Source: Pseudomonas fluorescens (GTDB taxonomy: Bacteria > Pseudomonadota > Gammaproteobacteria > Pseudomonadales > Pseudomonadaceae). From it: DNA of 64,000 nucleotides. The notes beneath the pieces are model-generated. The model saw only the letters and a program-made list of their open reading frames with translations, had not been told where the DNA came from and searched no databases. This document shows positions 9,365-18,097 of this stretch, one piece after another. Every line of letters starts with the position of its first letter. The first letter of the stretch is position 1. The stretch covers positions 372,001-436,000 of the forward strand of contig NZ_LACC01000011.1 in the NCBI RefSeq assembly GCF_000967965.1, in the 5' to 3' direction. The position numbers and the translations under genes are program-made.

Positions 9365-10129
9365 ATGTGGGATCTCATCAAGAATGGTCTGGAACATAAC
9401 GGTCTGGTCACCGCATTCGCCTTCGTCGGCGTGATCATGTGGGTGTCAGTGCTGATTTCCAAACGCCTGACCTTCGGGCGTATCCACGGCTCGGCGATTG
9501 CCATCGTCATCGGCCTGGTACTGGCCTGGGTCGGCGGCACGATGACCGGCGGGCAAAAAGGCCTGGCGGACTTGACGCTGTTTTCCGGCATCGGGTTGAT
9601 GGGCGGCGCCATGCTGCGGGACTTCGCCATCGTCGCCACAGCATTTGAAGTGCAGGCCACGGAAGCGAAAAAGGCCGGCTTGATTGGTGTGATCGCGCTG
9701 CTGTTGGGCACGGTGCTGCCGTTTATTGTCGGTGCGTGCATGGCCTGGGCATTCGGTTACCGCGATGCGGTGAGCATGACCACCATTGGCGCCGGTGCGG
9801 TGACTTACATCGTCGGGCCAGTGACCGGCGCGGCCATTGGCGCCAGTTCCGATGTGGTGGCGCTGTCGATTGCCACCGGTTTGATCAAGGCGATTCTGGT
9901 GATGGTCGGCACGCCGATGGCGGCGCGCTGGATGGGCCTGGATAACCCGCGCTCGGCGATGGTGTTCGGTGGGCTGGCCGGGACAGTCAGTGGCGTGACC
10001 GCCGGCTTGGCGGCGACGGATCGACGTCTGGTGCCTTATGGCGCGCTGACCGCGACCTTCCACACCGGGCTTGGCTGTCTGTTGGGGCCTTCGTTGTTGT
10101 TCTTTATTGTTCGCGGGATTGTTGGCTAG
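9365..10129 (+). CDS. madM: Malonate transporter subunit MadM
   Basis: This 254-residue polytopic membrane protein starts MWDLIKNGLEHNGLV, the standard MadM beginning, and has roughly seven to eight hydrophobic segments with glycine-rich stretches such as TGGQKGLADL and FGGLAGTVSGVTAGL. It partners MadL in malonate import, supplying substrate to the decarboxylase encoded upstream. The ATG at 9365 is preceded by AGGAGG and starts one base after the madL stop. It is the last gene of the rightward cluster; a REP-type palindrome follows. Confidence 0.93.
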   Translation: MWDLIKNGLEHNGLVTAFAFVGVIMWVSVLISKRLTFGRIHGSAIAIVIGLVLAWVGGTMTGGQKGLADLTLFSGIGLMGGAMLRDFAIVATAFEVQATEAKKAGLIGVIALLLGTVLPFIVGACMAWAFGYRDAVSMTTIGAGAVTYIVGPVTGAAIGASSDVVALSIATGLIKAILVMVGTPMAARWMGLDNPRSAMVFGGLAGTVSGVTAGLAATDRRLVPYGALTATFHTGLGCLLGPSLLFFIVRGIVG

Positions 10130-10145
10130 TCCAGTGACCGCTTTT

Positions 10146-10280
10146 TGTGGCGAGGGAGCTTGCTCCCGCTGGGCTGCGTAGCAGCCCTGAAATCTACCAC
10201 CGAGATGAGTCAGGTAAATCCGGTGGCCTGATTTTACGGGCGCTTCGCACCCGAACGGGAGCAAGCTCCCTCGCCACAAG
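10146..10280. repeat. Long REP-type inverted pair (family B)
   Basis: A left arm tgtggcgagggagcttgctc and its inverted right arm bound about 135 bp. The inner part holds a second palindrome around gggctgcgtagcagccc. It separates convergent madM and mdcR and could stop transcription from both sides. Confidence 0.88.
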
Positions 10281-10287
10281 GGCTCCG

Positions 10288-11202
10288 TCAAACCTGCCGA
10301 TTGGCATACATCCGACACTCCGCCAGCAACGCCAGCAGATTTGGATCACGCTCCTTGGCTTTGAGGAACACCACGCCAATGTGCTGCTGCAAGCGGTACT
10401 TTTCCTGCAACGGGATCAGCTTCACCCGGTTCTCGTATACCGCCGCAATCCGCCCCGGCAGCAACGCATAACCCACGCCCGAACTGACCATGCTCAGCAG
10501 GGTAAAAATGTCGTTGACCTGCATCGCCACCTTCGGCTCGAACCCTGCCTGCTCGAATACCCGCTTGCCGTCCTGATGGGTGGCGAAGCCCTGGGTCAGG
10601 GTGATGAAGGTTTCGTCGCGGACCTCGGCCAGGTCGACTTCGGTTCGCTGGGCAAACTTGGAATCGGCGGGTGTGGCGAGGAAGATGTCGTCGGAAAACA
10701 GCGGGATCTGCTCGCAATCCGGATCGTTGACACTCTCGTCCAGCGACACCAGGGCCGCATCGACTTCCATGTTCTTGAGCTTGTAGAGCAGGTCGATATT
10801 GGAGCCCAGAATCAGGTCGATGTTGAGCTCGCTGCGGCGGATCTTCAAACCCATGATCAGTTGTGGCACGGTCTTCACCGTCAGTGAATACAGCGAGCCG
10901 AGTTTGAAACGTTCGGCCGAGAACCCGGCGGCTTCGCGGGTCAGGCGCACGCTTTCGACGACATCCTGAATCAGCTTCTGCGCCCGTTCTTCCAGCACAT
11001 AAGCGCTTTCCAGCGGCGTCAGGCTGCGGCCTTCGTGCTTGAACAAGGGGCAGCGCAGGGCGCTTTCCAGTGAATGGATCGCCCGATGCACGCTGACGTT
11101 GCTGGTCTGTAATTCGGCAGCGGCCCGCGCCAGGTTACCGGTACGCATGAAGGCCAGGAACACCTCGAGTTTTTTCAGGGTCAACTCTTCATCGATCAGC
11201 AT
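10288..11202 (-). CDS. mdcR: LysR-type regulator of malonate genes
   Basis: This 304-residue LysR-family protein has an N-terminal winged helix-turn-helix (LARAAAELQTSNVSVHRAIHSLE near residues 25-47) and a C-terminal effector domain that probably binds malonate. It is called MdcR because it ends convergently 158 bp from madM and resembles the LysR genes that close other Pseudomonas mdc clusters. The ATG at 11202 gives MLIDEELTLKKLEVFL, a typical LTTR start; an upstream codon at 11268 would add 22 unlikely residues. Direct regulation of mdcA is inferred, as no operator was identified. Confidence 0.85.
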   Translation of the reverse strand: MLIDEELTLKKLEVFLAFMRTGNLARAAAELQTSNVSVHRAIHSLESALRCPLFKHEGRSLTPLESAYVLEERAQKLIQDVVESVRLTREAAGFSAERFKLGSLYSLTVKTVPQLIMGLKIRRSELNIDLILGSNIDLLYKLKNMEVDAALVSLDESVNDPDCEQIPLFSDDIFLATPADSKFAQRTEVDLAEVRDETFITLTQGFATHQDGKRVFEQAGFEPKVAMQVNDIFTLLSMVSSGVGYALLPGRIAAVYENRVKLIPLQEKYRLQQHIGVVFLKAKERDPNLLALLAECRMYANRQV

Positions 11203-11333
11203 GGGGCGGACTCTTTTTGGAATGACTCGATTGTGCCCAATTACGCCAGGCTCGTCGTACAGAAACATTGCGCTTTTACGCTTGAAGCCTGAGCCTTGCG
11301 CTCTGCGGCAATGAAATGCGAGGTAAGCAACGC

Positions 11334-11951
11334 ATGTATCACGGGGAAAGACTGAACGCCTGGACGCATCTGCTCGGGGCCGTGGCGGCGTTTATCGGCG
11401 GGGTGTGGCTGATTGTGCTGGCCAGTCTCGACGGCAGCCCGTGGAAGATCGTCAGTATGGCGATCTACGCCTTCACCTTGCTGGTGCTCTACAGCGCATC
11501 GACCGTGTACCACAGCGTGCGCGGGCGCAAGAAAGCGATCATGCAGAAGGTCGATCACTTTTCGATCTATCTGTTGATCGCCGGCAGCTACACGCCGTTC
11601 TGCCTGGTGACCCTGCGCGGGCCGTGGGGCTGGACCTTGTTCGGGATTGTCTGGGGATTGGCGCTGATCGGCATTCTGCAGGAGATCAAGCCGCGTTCGG
11701 AAGCGCGCATTCTGTCGATCGTGATTTATGCGGTGATGGGCTGGATCGTGCTGGTGGCGGTCAAGCCGCTGCTTGCGGCGCTGGGTGGCGTCGGGTTTAC
11801 GTGGCTGGCGTCAGGCGGGGTGCTGTACACCGTGGGAATTATCTTTTTTGCCCTCGATCATCGCCTGCGCCATGCCCACGGGATCTGGCATCTGTTCGTG
11901 ATCGCCGGGAGCTTGCTGCATTTTGTGGCGATTTTCTTTTATGTCCTTTAA
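11334..11951 (+). CDS. trhA: PAQR family membrane homeostasis protein TrhA (hemolysin III family)
   Basis: This 205-residue protein has about seven membrane segments and the conserved hemolysin-III/PAQR polar sites: GERLNAWTHLLG at the N-terminus, YHSVRG near residue 59 and HGIWHLFVIAGSLLHF near the C-terminus. The histidines are thought to bind a metal. Bacterial members affect membrane fluidity rather than acting as proven toxins. The ATG at 11334 has GAGGTAAG upstream; the in-frame ATG at 11316 does not. The stop overlaps the convergent LysR gene by four bases. Confidence 0.85.
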   Translation: MYHGERLNAWTHLLGAVAAFIGGVWLIVLASLDGSPWKIVSMAIYAFTLLVLYSASTVYHSVRGRKKAIMQKVDHFSIYLLIAGSYTPFCLVTLRGPWGWTLFGIVWGLALIGILQEIKPRSEARILSIVIYAVMGWIVLVAVKPLLAALGGVGFTWLASGGVLYTVGIIFFALDHRLRHAHGIWHLFVIAGSLLHFVAIFFYVL

Positions 11952-12865
11952 GGCTGTACCGGGACCAGGCGATCCAGCTGCTCCCGGGCTCGACGGCTGA
12001 ATACCTGCAACAGGTCGTTCAAGGTGTGGGGCGGTGGTTCGGCGACGCGGGTCACTGCGTACAGGGTGATGGGTAGCGGCGGTGCCAGAGGGCGGATCGT
12101 TGTGGTGGCGGGAGAGGCGCCAAGGGCGGTGAACGGATCGATCACCGCCAGGCCCGCGCCGGATTCCACCATCGCCCGTGCCAGTGAGTAGGTTTGCACG
12201 GCGATGCGTACCCGGGGCGGCGGTTCGACCGCTTCCAAGTAACTGTCGAGCCGCGCGGCCAGTGGATCGGCGCTGGATAAACCGATCAGCGGCGCATCTG
12301 CCAGCGCCATCAGCGGCAACGGTTTACCCACCTCTTCCTGAGTCCAGTAACCACTCGGCGCCAGCGCCACCAGCACGCCGGACGCCAGCGCCTGGGCCTT
12401 GAGCCCCGGGTGATCCGGGCGTTGCAGGGTCAGGGCGACATCCACTTCGCGCATCAACAGGTTCTGCACCAGTTCGCGACTGTGGGCGCTGGAGAGTTCG
12501 CAAACGATGTCCGGGTAACGCCCGGTCCATTCGTGAATGGCCGGCGGCAGCAATGACAGGGCCAGCGCCGGGGTGGCACCGATGCGCAGGCTGTGGCCAG
12601 GCTCGCGGCGCAGGCTCTGCGCCAGGCGTCGCACGCCTTGCAGGCTTTCGCTGACCTTGTCCACTTCGCGCTCCAGCTCCAGCGCTTCCGGCGTCGCCTG
12701 CAATTTGCCGCGTACCCGCAGGAACAGCGGAAAACCCAATTGTTGCTCGGCGTGCTGCAACACCTTGCTCACCGCCGGCTGCGAGACGTGTAGCAATTGC
12801 GCGGCAGCGCTGATCGAACCGGTCTGGCGGATGGCCTGGAAAATCTCGATATGGCGAAGGCGCAT
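11948..12865 (-). CDS. LysR-family regulator divergent from the amino-acid oxidase gene
   Basis: This 305-residue LTTR starts MRLRHIEIFQAIRQTGSISAAAQLLHVSQPAVSK, a textbook winged helix-turn-helix, followed by a substrate-binding effector domain. It is transcribed away from a flavin oxidase-RidA-binding protein set, so it probably activates that set in response to an amino acid; this is inferred from position. The start at 12865 was chosen over an in-frame codon at 12910 because it gives the canonical N-terminus. A 37-bp near-palindrome begins at its start codon. Confidence 0.85.
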   Translation of the reverse strand: MRLRHIEIFQAIRQTGSISAAAQLLHVSQPAVSKVLQHAEQQLGFPLFLRVRGKLQATPEALELEREVDKVSESLQGVRRLAQSLRREPGHSLRIGATPALALSLLPPAIHEWTGRYPDIVCELSSAHSRELVQNLLMREVDVALTLQRPDHPGLKAQALASGVLVALAPSGYWTQEEVGKPLPLMALADAPLIGLSSADPLAARLDSYLEAVEPPPRVRIAVQTYSLARAMVESGAGLAVIDPFTALGASPATTTIRPLAPPLPITLYAVTRVAEPPPHTLNDLLQVFSRRAREQLDRLVPVQP

Positions 12866-12900
12866 GGCAAGTCCATAACCTTTGTTTATGGGTTTGCCAT
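12864..12900. promoter_or_regulatory. Near-palindromic operator candidate between LysR and oxidase genes
   Basis: Two 15-bp arms, ATGGCAAGTCCATAA and TTATGGGTTTGCCAT, match at 13 of 15 positions around a 7-bp centre. The element starts at the LysR initiation codon and ends about 75 bp before the oxidase ATG. The size and placement fit an LTTR binding site that also represses its own gene. Confidence 0.6.
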
Positions 12901-12974
12901 CTTTATGCATTGTTCAACGTCTGTCACCTGGCTCTAACCTTGGCCTCGTCTTCACAACGGTTTTAAGGACGGAC

Positions 12975-14216
12975 ATGGCTCAGCGTGTGTGCATCATCGG
13001 TGGCGGCGTGATTGGCCTGGCAACGGCCTATGCGCTGGTGCGCGACGGCTTTGAGGTGACGGTGGTTGAGGCGCGTGGCTCGCTGGGCAGCGAAACCAGC
13101 TTCGCCAACGGCGGCCAGTTGTCCTATCGCTATGTCGCGCCCCTGGCCGACGCCGGTGTGCCTTGGCAAGCCATCGGCTGGATGCTGCGCGGCGATTCAC
13201 CATTGAAGCTGCGCCCGCGCTTCGACCCGGCCCAGTGGCGCTGGATGGCGTCGTTCCTCGGCGCCTGCCGCCGCTCGGTCAACCGCGAGAACGCCGCGCA
13301 CTTGCTGCGCCTGGCGCTGTTCAGCCAGGACACATTGAAGTCCTGGCGCGAGGACGATGGACTGGCGGGATTCCAGTGGCGGCGCAATGGCAAACTGGTG
13401 ACTTTCCGCCGGAACAGCAGCTTCGAGCATGCGCGCCAGGGCCTGGCCGACCCGCAGCAACAGCAAGTGTTGTCGCCGGCCGAATGCGCGCAGCTGGAAC
13501 CGGCGCTGATAGATGCGCCCTTTGTCGGGGCGATCTACACCCCGGACGAAGAGGTCGGCGACTGCCACGGTTTTTGCCAGCAACTGGCCGCCCGGCTGCA
13601 AGCGTCCGGCTGTTGCGAGTTTCGTCTCGGGCAAGCGGTGACCGGCATTCGCCACAGCAATGGTAGCGTCAACGCCATTGAGCTGGGCGAGCAAGTGCTG
13701 CCGGTCGATCAACTGGTGATCGCCGCCGGTCACCGCAGTCCGCTGTTGGCGCTACCCGGGCTTCAACTGCCGCTTTATCCGCTCAAGGGCTACAGCCTGA
13801 CCGTGCCGATCGGCATCGGTCACCGGGCACCGGACGTGAGCATCACCGACTACGACCGCAAGATCGTCTATGCCCGCATCGGCAAGCAATTGCGGGTGGC
13901 GGCGATGGTCGACATCGTCGGCTTCGACCCTGCTTTGGACCCCAAGCGCCTGGCGCTGATCAAGCGTCAGGCCCACGACACCTTTCCAAATGCCGGCGCC
14001 TATGACGAAGCCGTCGAGTGGGCCGGCATGCGCCCGGCCACCCCCAGCGGCGTGCCGTTACTGGGCGCGACGGCGTATCGCAACCTGTGGCTCAACCTCG
14101 GCCACGGTGCGCTGGGTTTTACCCTGGCATGCGGCAGCGGGCGCTTGCTCAGCGAGCTGATCGGCGAGCGCCGGCCTTCCATCGACCTGCGCGGTTTCAA
14201 CCACCGGGCCGCCTGA
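12975..14216 (+). CDS. FAD-dependent D-amino-acid dehydrogenase-like oxidoreductase
   Basis: This 413-residue DAO-family flavoprotein opens with the dinucleotide-binding motif CIIGGGVIGLATAYAL (residues 6-21), has SFANGGQLSYRYVAPLAD near residue 48, typical of DadA-like enzymes, and ends with the LGHGALGFTLACGSGR flavin motif. It should oxidise a D- or secondary amino acid to an imine, passing electrons to the respiratory chain. It is not obviously dadA itself, because no alanine racemase gene is adjacent. RidA, 27 bp downstream, would hydrolyse the imine. The ATG at 12975 is preceded by AAGGAC. Confidence 0.82.
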   Translation: MAQRVCIIGGGVIGLATAYALVRDGFEVTVVEARGSLGSETSFANGGQLSYRYVAPLADAGVPWQAIGWMLRGDSPLKLRPRFDPAQWRWMASFLGACRRSVNRENAAHLLRLALFSQDTLKSWREDDGLAGFQWRRNGKLVTFRRNSSFEHARQGLADPQQQQVLSPAECAQLEPALIDAPFVGAIYTPDEEVGDCHGFCQQLAARLQASGCCEFRLGQAVTGIRHSNGSVNAIELGEQVLPVDQLVIAAGHRSPLLALPGLQLPLYPLKGYSLTVPIGIGHRAPDVSITDYDRKIVYARIGKQLRVAAMVDIVGFDPALDPKRLALIKRQAHDTFPNAGAYDEAVEWAGMRPATPSGVPLLGATAYRNLWLNLGHGALGFTLACGSGRLLSELIGERRPSIDLRGFNHRAA

Positions 14217-14243
14217 ACACCGATTTCTGAAGAGGAGACCGCA

Positions 14244-14594
14244 ATGACGATTACCCGACTGCACAGCAACCCGCGCCTGTCTGGCGCCGTGACCTTTGGC
14301 GACCTGGTGTTTCTCTCCGGTCAGGTGCCGGGCGATGCCCTGGATGCCAGCGGCCAGACCCGCGAAGTGCTGGCGAAAATCGATACCTTGCTGGCCGAGG
14401 CGGGCAGCGACAAGGATCATCTGCTCAGCGCGACCATTTACCTGAAGAACATCACCGAGGATTTCGCCGCGATGAACGAGGTCTGGTCGGCCTGGCTATC
14501 GCCGGGGCAGGCACCGAGCCGCACCACCGTGCAGGCCGAACTGGCCCGACCGCAGGTGCTGGTGGAAATCACCGTCATCGCTGCACGCGTCTGA
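14244..14594 (+). CDS. RidA family imine/enamine deaminase
   Basis: This 116-residue protein is of the YjgF/YER057c/UK114 (Rid) superfamily. The segments GDLVFLSGQVPGDALD near residues 14-29 and SRTTVQAELARPQVLVEI near the C-terminus are typical; the Arg of SRTT (near residue 93) sits where the substrate carboxylate-binding Arg is expected. Rid proteins hydrolyse reactive 2-imino acids to keto acids and ammonia. Its place 27 bp after a flavin amino-acid oxidase gives it an obvious substrate. AGGAGA precedes the ATG. Confidence 0.88.
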   Translation: MTITRLHSNPRLSGAVTFGDLVFLSGQVPGDALDASGQTREVLAKIDTLLAEAGSDKDHLLSATIYLKNITEDFAAMNEVWSAWLSPGQAPSRTTVQAELARPQVLVEITVIAARV

Positions 14595-14623
14595 TAAACC
14601 AACACCCACAACGGAGAATAACA

Positions 14624-15526
14624 ATGCAAAAAATCACGTTGCTCGCTTGTACGCTTGGCCTGTTGCTTGGCAGTCAGGTTCAGGCCAATGAAGCGCCGCT
14701 GACCGGCACCCTGAGCAAGATCGCCAGCGCCAACAGCATCACCCTGGGCTATCGCGATGCTTCGGTGCCGTTCTCCTACGTGGGTGATCACAGCGGCAAG
14801 CCGATGGGTTACTCGGTGGATCTGGCGGGCAAGATCGTCGAGCGCATCCAGCAGCAACTGGCGCTGCCAGACTTGAAGGTGAAGTACAACCTGGTGACCT
14901 CGCAGACCCGCATTCCACTGGTGCAGAACGGCACCGTGGACCTGGAGTGCGGCTCCACCGGCGTGACCGCCGAACGGCAGAAGCAGGTGGCGTTCTCTTA
15001 TGGCTTCATTTACGTCAAAGGCCAGTTGCTGACCGCGAAGGACAGTGGGATCAAGAGCTTCGCTGACCTGCGCGGCAAGAACGTGGTGACCACCGCCGGC
15101 ACCACCAACGAGCGCTTCCTGAAAAGCTACAACGTCGATCACAAGATCGACATGTTCGTGATCAGCGCCAAGGACCACGGCGAAGCCTTCCAGATGCTGC
15201 AATCGGGCCGGGCGGTGGCGTTCTACATGGACGACGCGCTGCTCTACGGTGAGCGCGCCAAGGCCAATGACCCGCACAAGTGGGTGGTGGTCGGGGAGGA
15301 GCAATCGCGGGAGATCTACAGCTGCATGGTGCGCAAGGACGATCCGCAGTTCCTGGCGCTGGTCAACGGCGCGTTGGCGGATCTGTACAGCTCGGGCGAG
15401 ATCAATGGCATCTACAAACGCTGGTTCGAGCAGCCGATCCCACCGAAGGGTTTGAACCTTGAGTTCCCGATGACCAGCGAACTCAAGGCGATCATTGCCA
15501 AACCGGTGAGTGATCCGGTGCAGTAG
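14624..15526 (+). CDS. Amino-acid ABC transporter periplasmic binding protein (GltI/AatJ type)
   Basis: This 300-residue protein has a signal peptide ending near residue 22 (QVQA before NEAPL). The mature part is a family-3 solute-binding protein of the glutamate/aspartate type, with LVTSQTRIPLVQNGTVDLECGSTGVT near residues 88-113, a typical ligand loop. It lies 29 bp after ridA in the same direction. No permease or ATPase gene is adjacent, so it must use a transporter encoded elsewhere or act as a sensor. The substrate is probably the amino acid oxidised by the upstream enzyme. Confidence 0.85.
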   Translation: MQKITLLACTLGLLLGSQVQANEAPLTGTLSKIASANSITLGYRDASVPFSYVGDHSGKPMGYSVDLAGKIVERIQQQLALPDLKVKYNLVTSQTRIPLVQNGTVDLECGSTGVTAERQKQVAFSYGFIYVKGQLLTAKDSGIKSFADLRGKNVVTTAGTTNERFLKSYNVDHKIDMFVISAKDHGEAFQMLQSGRAVAFYMDDALLYGERAKANDPHKWVVVGEEQSREIYSCMVRKDDPQFLALVNGALADLYSSGEINGIYKRWFEQPIPPKGLNLEFPMTSELKAIIAKPVSDPVQ

Positions 15527-15527
15527 C

Positions 15528-16247
15528 CTAGAAATCACCCCAGAGTTGCTGGGCCACCGCCAGTGCAACAACCGGCGCGGTTTCGGTGCGCAGCACCCGT
15601 GGGCCGAGGCGGGCGGCGTGGAAGCCGCTGGCCTTGGCCTGATCGACTTCGGCATCGGACAAACCACCCTCCGGACCAATCAGGAATGCCAGACTTGAAG
15701 GTTTGGCATGGCTCACCATCGGCTCAGCCACCGGATGCAGCACCAGCTTCAATTCGGCTTCGGTCTGCTTCAACCAGTCAGCCAACAACAGCGGCGGATG
15801 AATCACCGGCACTCGCGAGCGCCCGCATTGTTCGCAAGCGCTGATCGCCACCTGGCGCCAGTGCAGCAGGCGTTTGTCGGCGCGCTCGTCCTTGAGCCGG
15901 ACTTCGCAGCGTTCGGTGAAGATCGGGGTGATTTCAGTGACGCCCAGTTCCGTGGCTTTCTGGATCGCCCAGTCCATGCGCTCGCCCCGGGACAGGCCCT
16001 GGCCGAGGTGGATTTGCAGGGGCGACTCGATCTGCCCGGCGAAGCTTTCATCGACCTGCACTACGACGCGCTTTTTGCCGACCTCGACCAGCCTGGCGCG
16101 AAACTCCTGGCCCGAACCGTCGAACAACTGCAACGCATCGCCCTCGGCCATGCGCAGCACGCGGCTGATGTAATGGGCCTGGGCTTCGGGCAACTCATGC
16201 TCGCCGATGCTCAGGGGGGTGTCGATAAAGAAGCGGGACAGTCTCAT
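15528..16247 (-). CDS. rsmE: 16S rRNA (uracil-1498-N3)-methyltransferase
   Basis: This 239-residue SPOUT-class methyltransferase methylates U1498 of 16S rRNA in the 30S subunit, with SAM as donor. The C-terminal knotted domain shows FLIGPEGGLSDAEVDQA and LGPRVLRTETAPVVAL, the diagnostic RsmE loops. It ends one base from the convergent binding-protein gene. In other Pseudomonas it lies beside bioA, as here, where a 220-bp gap with a REP-type repeat separates them. Confidence 0.95.
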   Translation of the reverse strand: MRLSRFFIDTPLSIGEHELPEAQAHYISRVLRMAEGDALQLFDGSGQEFRARLVEVGKKRVVVQVDESFAGQIESPLQIHLGQGLSRGERMDWAIQKATELGVTEITPIFTERCEVRLKDERADKRLLHWRQVAISACEQCGRSRVPVIHPPLLLADWLKQTEAELKLVLHPVAEPMVSHAKPSSLAFLIGPEGGLSDAEVDQAKASGFHAARLGPRVLRTETAPVVALAVAQQLWGDF

Positions 16248-16302
16248 GCTGGGTCTCTACTGAATCTAATGTTCGGCATCGTAAATGTGTCGAAGTAGCT
16301 TT

Positions 16303-16452
16303 TTGTGGCGAGGGGGCTTGTCGGACCGCCGCACCGCCCCGTTCGGCTGCGAAGCAGTCGCAAATCCTGCTGATGCGATTGATCCGGGGAAACCGGGTTA
16401 CCGGATTTGGGGTCGCTACGCGACCCAACGGGGGCAAGCCCCCTCGCCACAG
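16303..16452. repeat. Long REP-type inverted pair (family B, variant with inserted segment)
   Basis: The outer arms ttgtggcgagggggcttg and ggcaagccccctcgccac enclose about 150 bp. Compared with the copies at 10146 and 55957, the left arm continues gtcggaccgccgcaccg before rejoining the common sequence. The copy at 32413 has the same insertion. Confidence 0.87.
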
Positions 16453-16467
16453 GGTAATCAGTGACTG

Positions 16468-17874
16468 TCAACCCGGATCACGGAACCCTGGATGGAAGTC
16501 CTTCGGCACTGCCACGCTGACACTGTCACGGGTCGCAATGTCGATCCCTTCGCTGGCCACTTCGGCAAGGAAGTCGATCTGCTCCGGGGTGATCACATAC
16601 GGCGGCAGGAAATACACCACGCTGCCCAATGGACGCAGTAAAGCACCGCGCTCCAGGGCGTGCTGGAACACCTTCAGGCCACGACGTTCCTGCCATGGGT
16701 AAGCTTCCTTGCTGGCCTTGTCCTTGACCATCTCGATGGCCAGCACCATGCCGGTCTGGCGCACTTCGGACACGTTCGGGTGATCGACCAGGTGCGCCGT
16801 CGACGAAGCCATGCGCTGGGCCAGGGCCTTGTTGTTCTCGATGACGTTGTCTTCTTCGAAAATATCCAGGGTCGCCAGGGCCGCTGCGCACGCCAGCGGG
16901 TTGCCGGTGTAGCTGTGGGAGTGCAGGAAGGCGCGCAGGGTCGGATAGTCGTCGTAGAAGGCGCTGTAGACCTCGTCTGTGGTCATGCACGCCGCCAGCG
17001 GCAGATAGCCGCCGGTCAGGGCCTTGGACAGGCACAGGAAATCAGGGCGGATGCCGGCCTGTTCGCAGGCGAACATCGTCCCGGTACGGCCGAAGCCGAC
17101 GGCGATTTCGTCGTGGATCAGGTGCACGCCGTAGCGGTCACAGGCTTCTCGCAGCAGCTTGAGGTACACCGGGTGGTACATGCGCATGCCACCGGCGCCC
17201 TGGATCAGCGGCTCGACGATCACTGCCGCGACCGTGTCGTGGTTTTCGGCCAGGGTCTGCTCCATGGCCGCGAACATGTTGCGCGAGTGCTCTTCCCAGC
17301 TCATGCCTTCGGGGCGCAGGTAGCAGTCCGGGCTCGGCACCTTGATGGTGTCCATCAACAGCGCTTTGTAGGTTTCGGTGAACAGCGGCACGTCGCCCAC
17401 CGACATCGCCGCCATGGTTTCGCCGTGGTAGCTGTTGGTCAGGGTAACGAAGCGCTTCTTGTTCGACTGACCGCAATTGAGCCAGTAGTGAAAGCTCATT
17501 TTCAGCGCGACTTCGATGCAGGACGAGCCGTTATCGGCGTAAAAACACCGGGTCAGGCCTTCCGGTGTCATCTTCACCAGGCGCTCGGACAACTCGATCA
17601 CCGGTTGATGACTGAAGCCAGCAAGGATCACATGTTCGAGCTGGTCGACCTGGTCCTTGATGCGCTGGTTGATCCGCGGGTTGGCGTGGCCGAACACATT
17701 GACCCACCAGGAGCTGACCGCATCGAGGTAGCGTTTGCCTTCGAAGTCTTCCAGCCACACGCCTTCCCCGCGCTTGATCGGGATCAGCGGCAGTTGTTCG
17801 TGATCTTTCATCTGGGTGCAGGGATGCCACAGCACGGCGAGGTCGCGTTGCATCCAATGATTATTCAGGCCCAT
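16468..17874 (-). CDS. bioA: Adenosylmethionine-8-amino-7-oxononanoate aminotransferase
   Basis: This 468-residue class-III PLP aminotransferase makes 7,8-diaminopelargonate in biotin synthesis, unusually using SAM as amino donor. The HPCTQMKDH N-terminal motif, DAVSSWWVNVFGH, HDEIAVGFGRTG and the PLP lysine in CLSKALTGG (Lys284) are all present. The ATG at 17874 follows a GGAGAG ribosome site; a GTG two codons earlier is less likely. The gene stands apart from other biotin genes, as is usual in Pseudomonas, and is divergent from the flavoprotein gene at 18098. Confidence 0.95.
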   Translation of the reverse strand: MGLNNHWMQRDLAVLWHPCTQMKDHEQLPLIPIKRGEGVWLEDFEGKRYLDAVSSWWVNVFGHANPRINQRIKDQVDQLEHVILAGFSHQPVIELSERLVKMTPEGLTRCFYADNGSSCIEVALKMSFHYWLNCGQSNKKRFVTLTNSYHGETMAAMSVGDVPLFTETYKALLMDTIKVPSPDCYLRPEGMSWEEHSRNMFAAMEQTLAENHDTVAAVIVEPLIQGAGGMRMYHPVYLKLLREACDRYGVHLIHDEIAVGFGRTGTMFACEQAGIRPDFLCLSKALTGGYLPLAACMTTDEVYSAFYDDYPTLRAFLHSHSYTGNPLACAAALATLDIFEEDNVIENNKALAQRMASSTAHLVDHPNVSEVRQTGMVLAIEMVKDKASKEAYPWQERRGLKVFQHALERGALLRPLGSVVYFLPPYVITPEQIDFLAEVASEGIDIATRDSVSVAVPKDFHPGFRDPG

Positions 17875-18097
17875 TTTCACTCTCCTGGAGGCGGTCCGTG
17901 ACCAGCGAGGACAAACAATCGCGCAAGCCTATGCAATGCGTGCCACGGGGACAACCCATTGTGTCGAATGAGCTACTTTGTACAGGCCGATAGACGTTGC
18001 TGGCGGGCGTCCGAATGCTGACGTATCCTTCGCGGTTCTTGAGCCGTCTGGCTCGCAAAAACTGCTGTTTTCCTCGTGTGATTCCGGAGTTCGCTGA

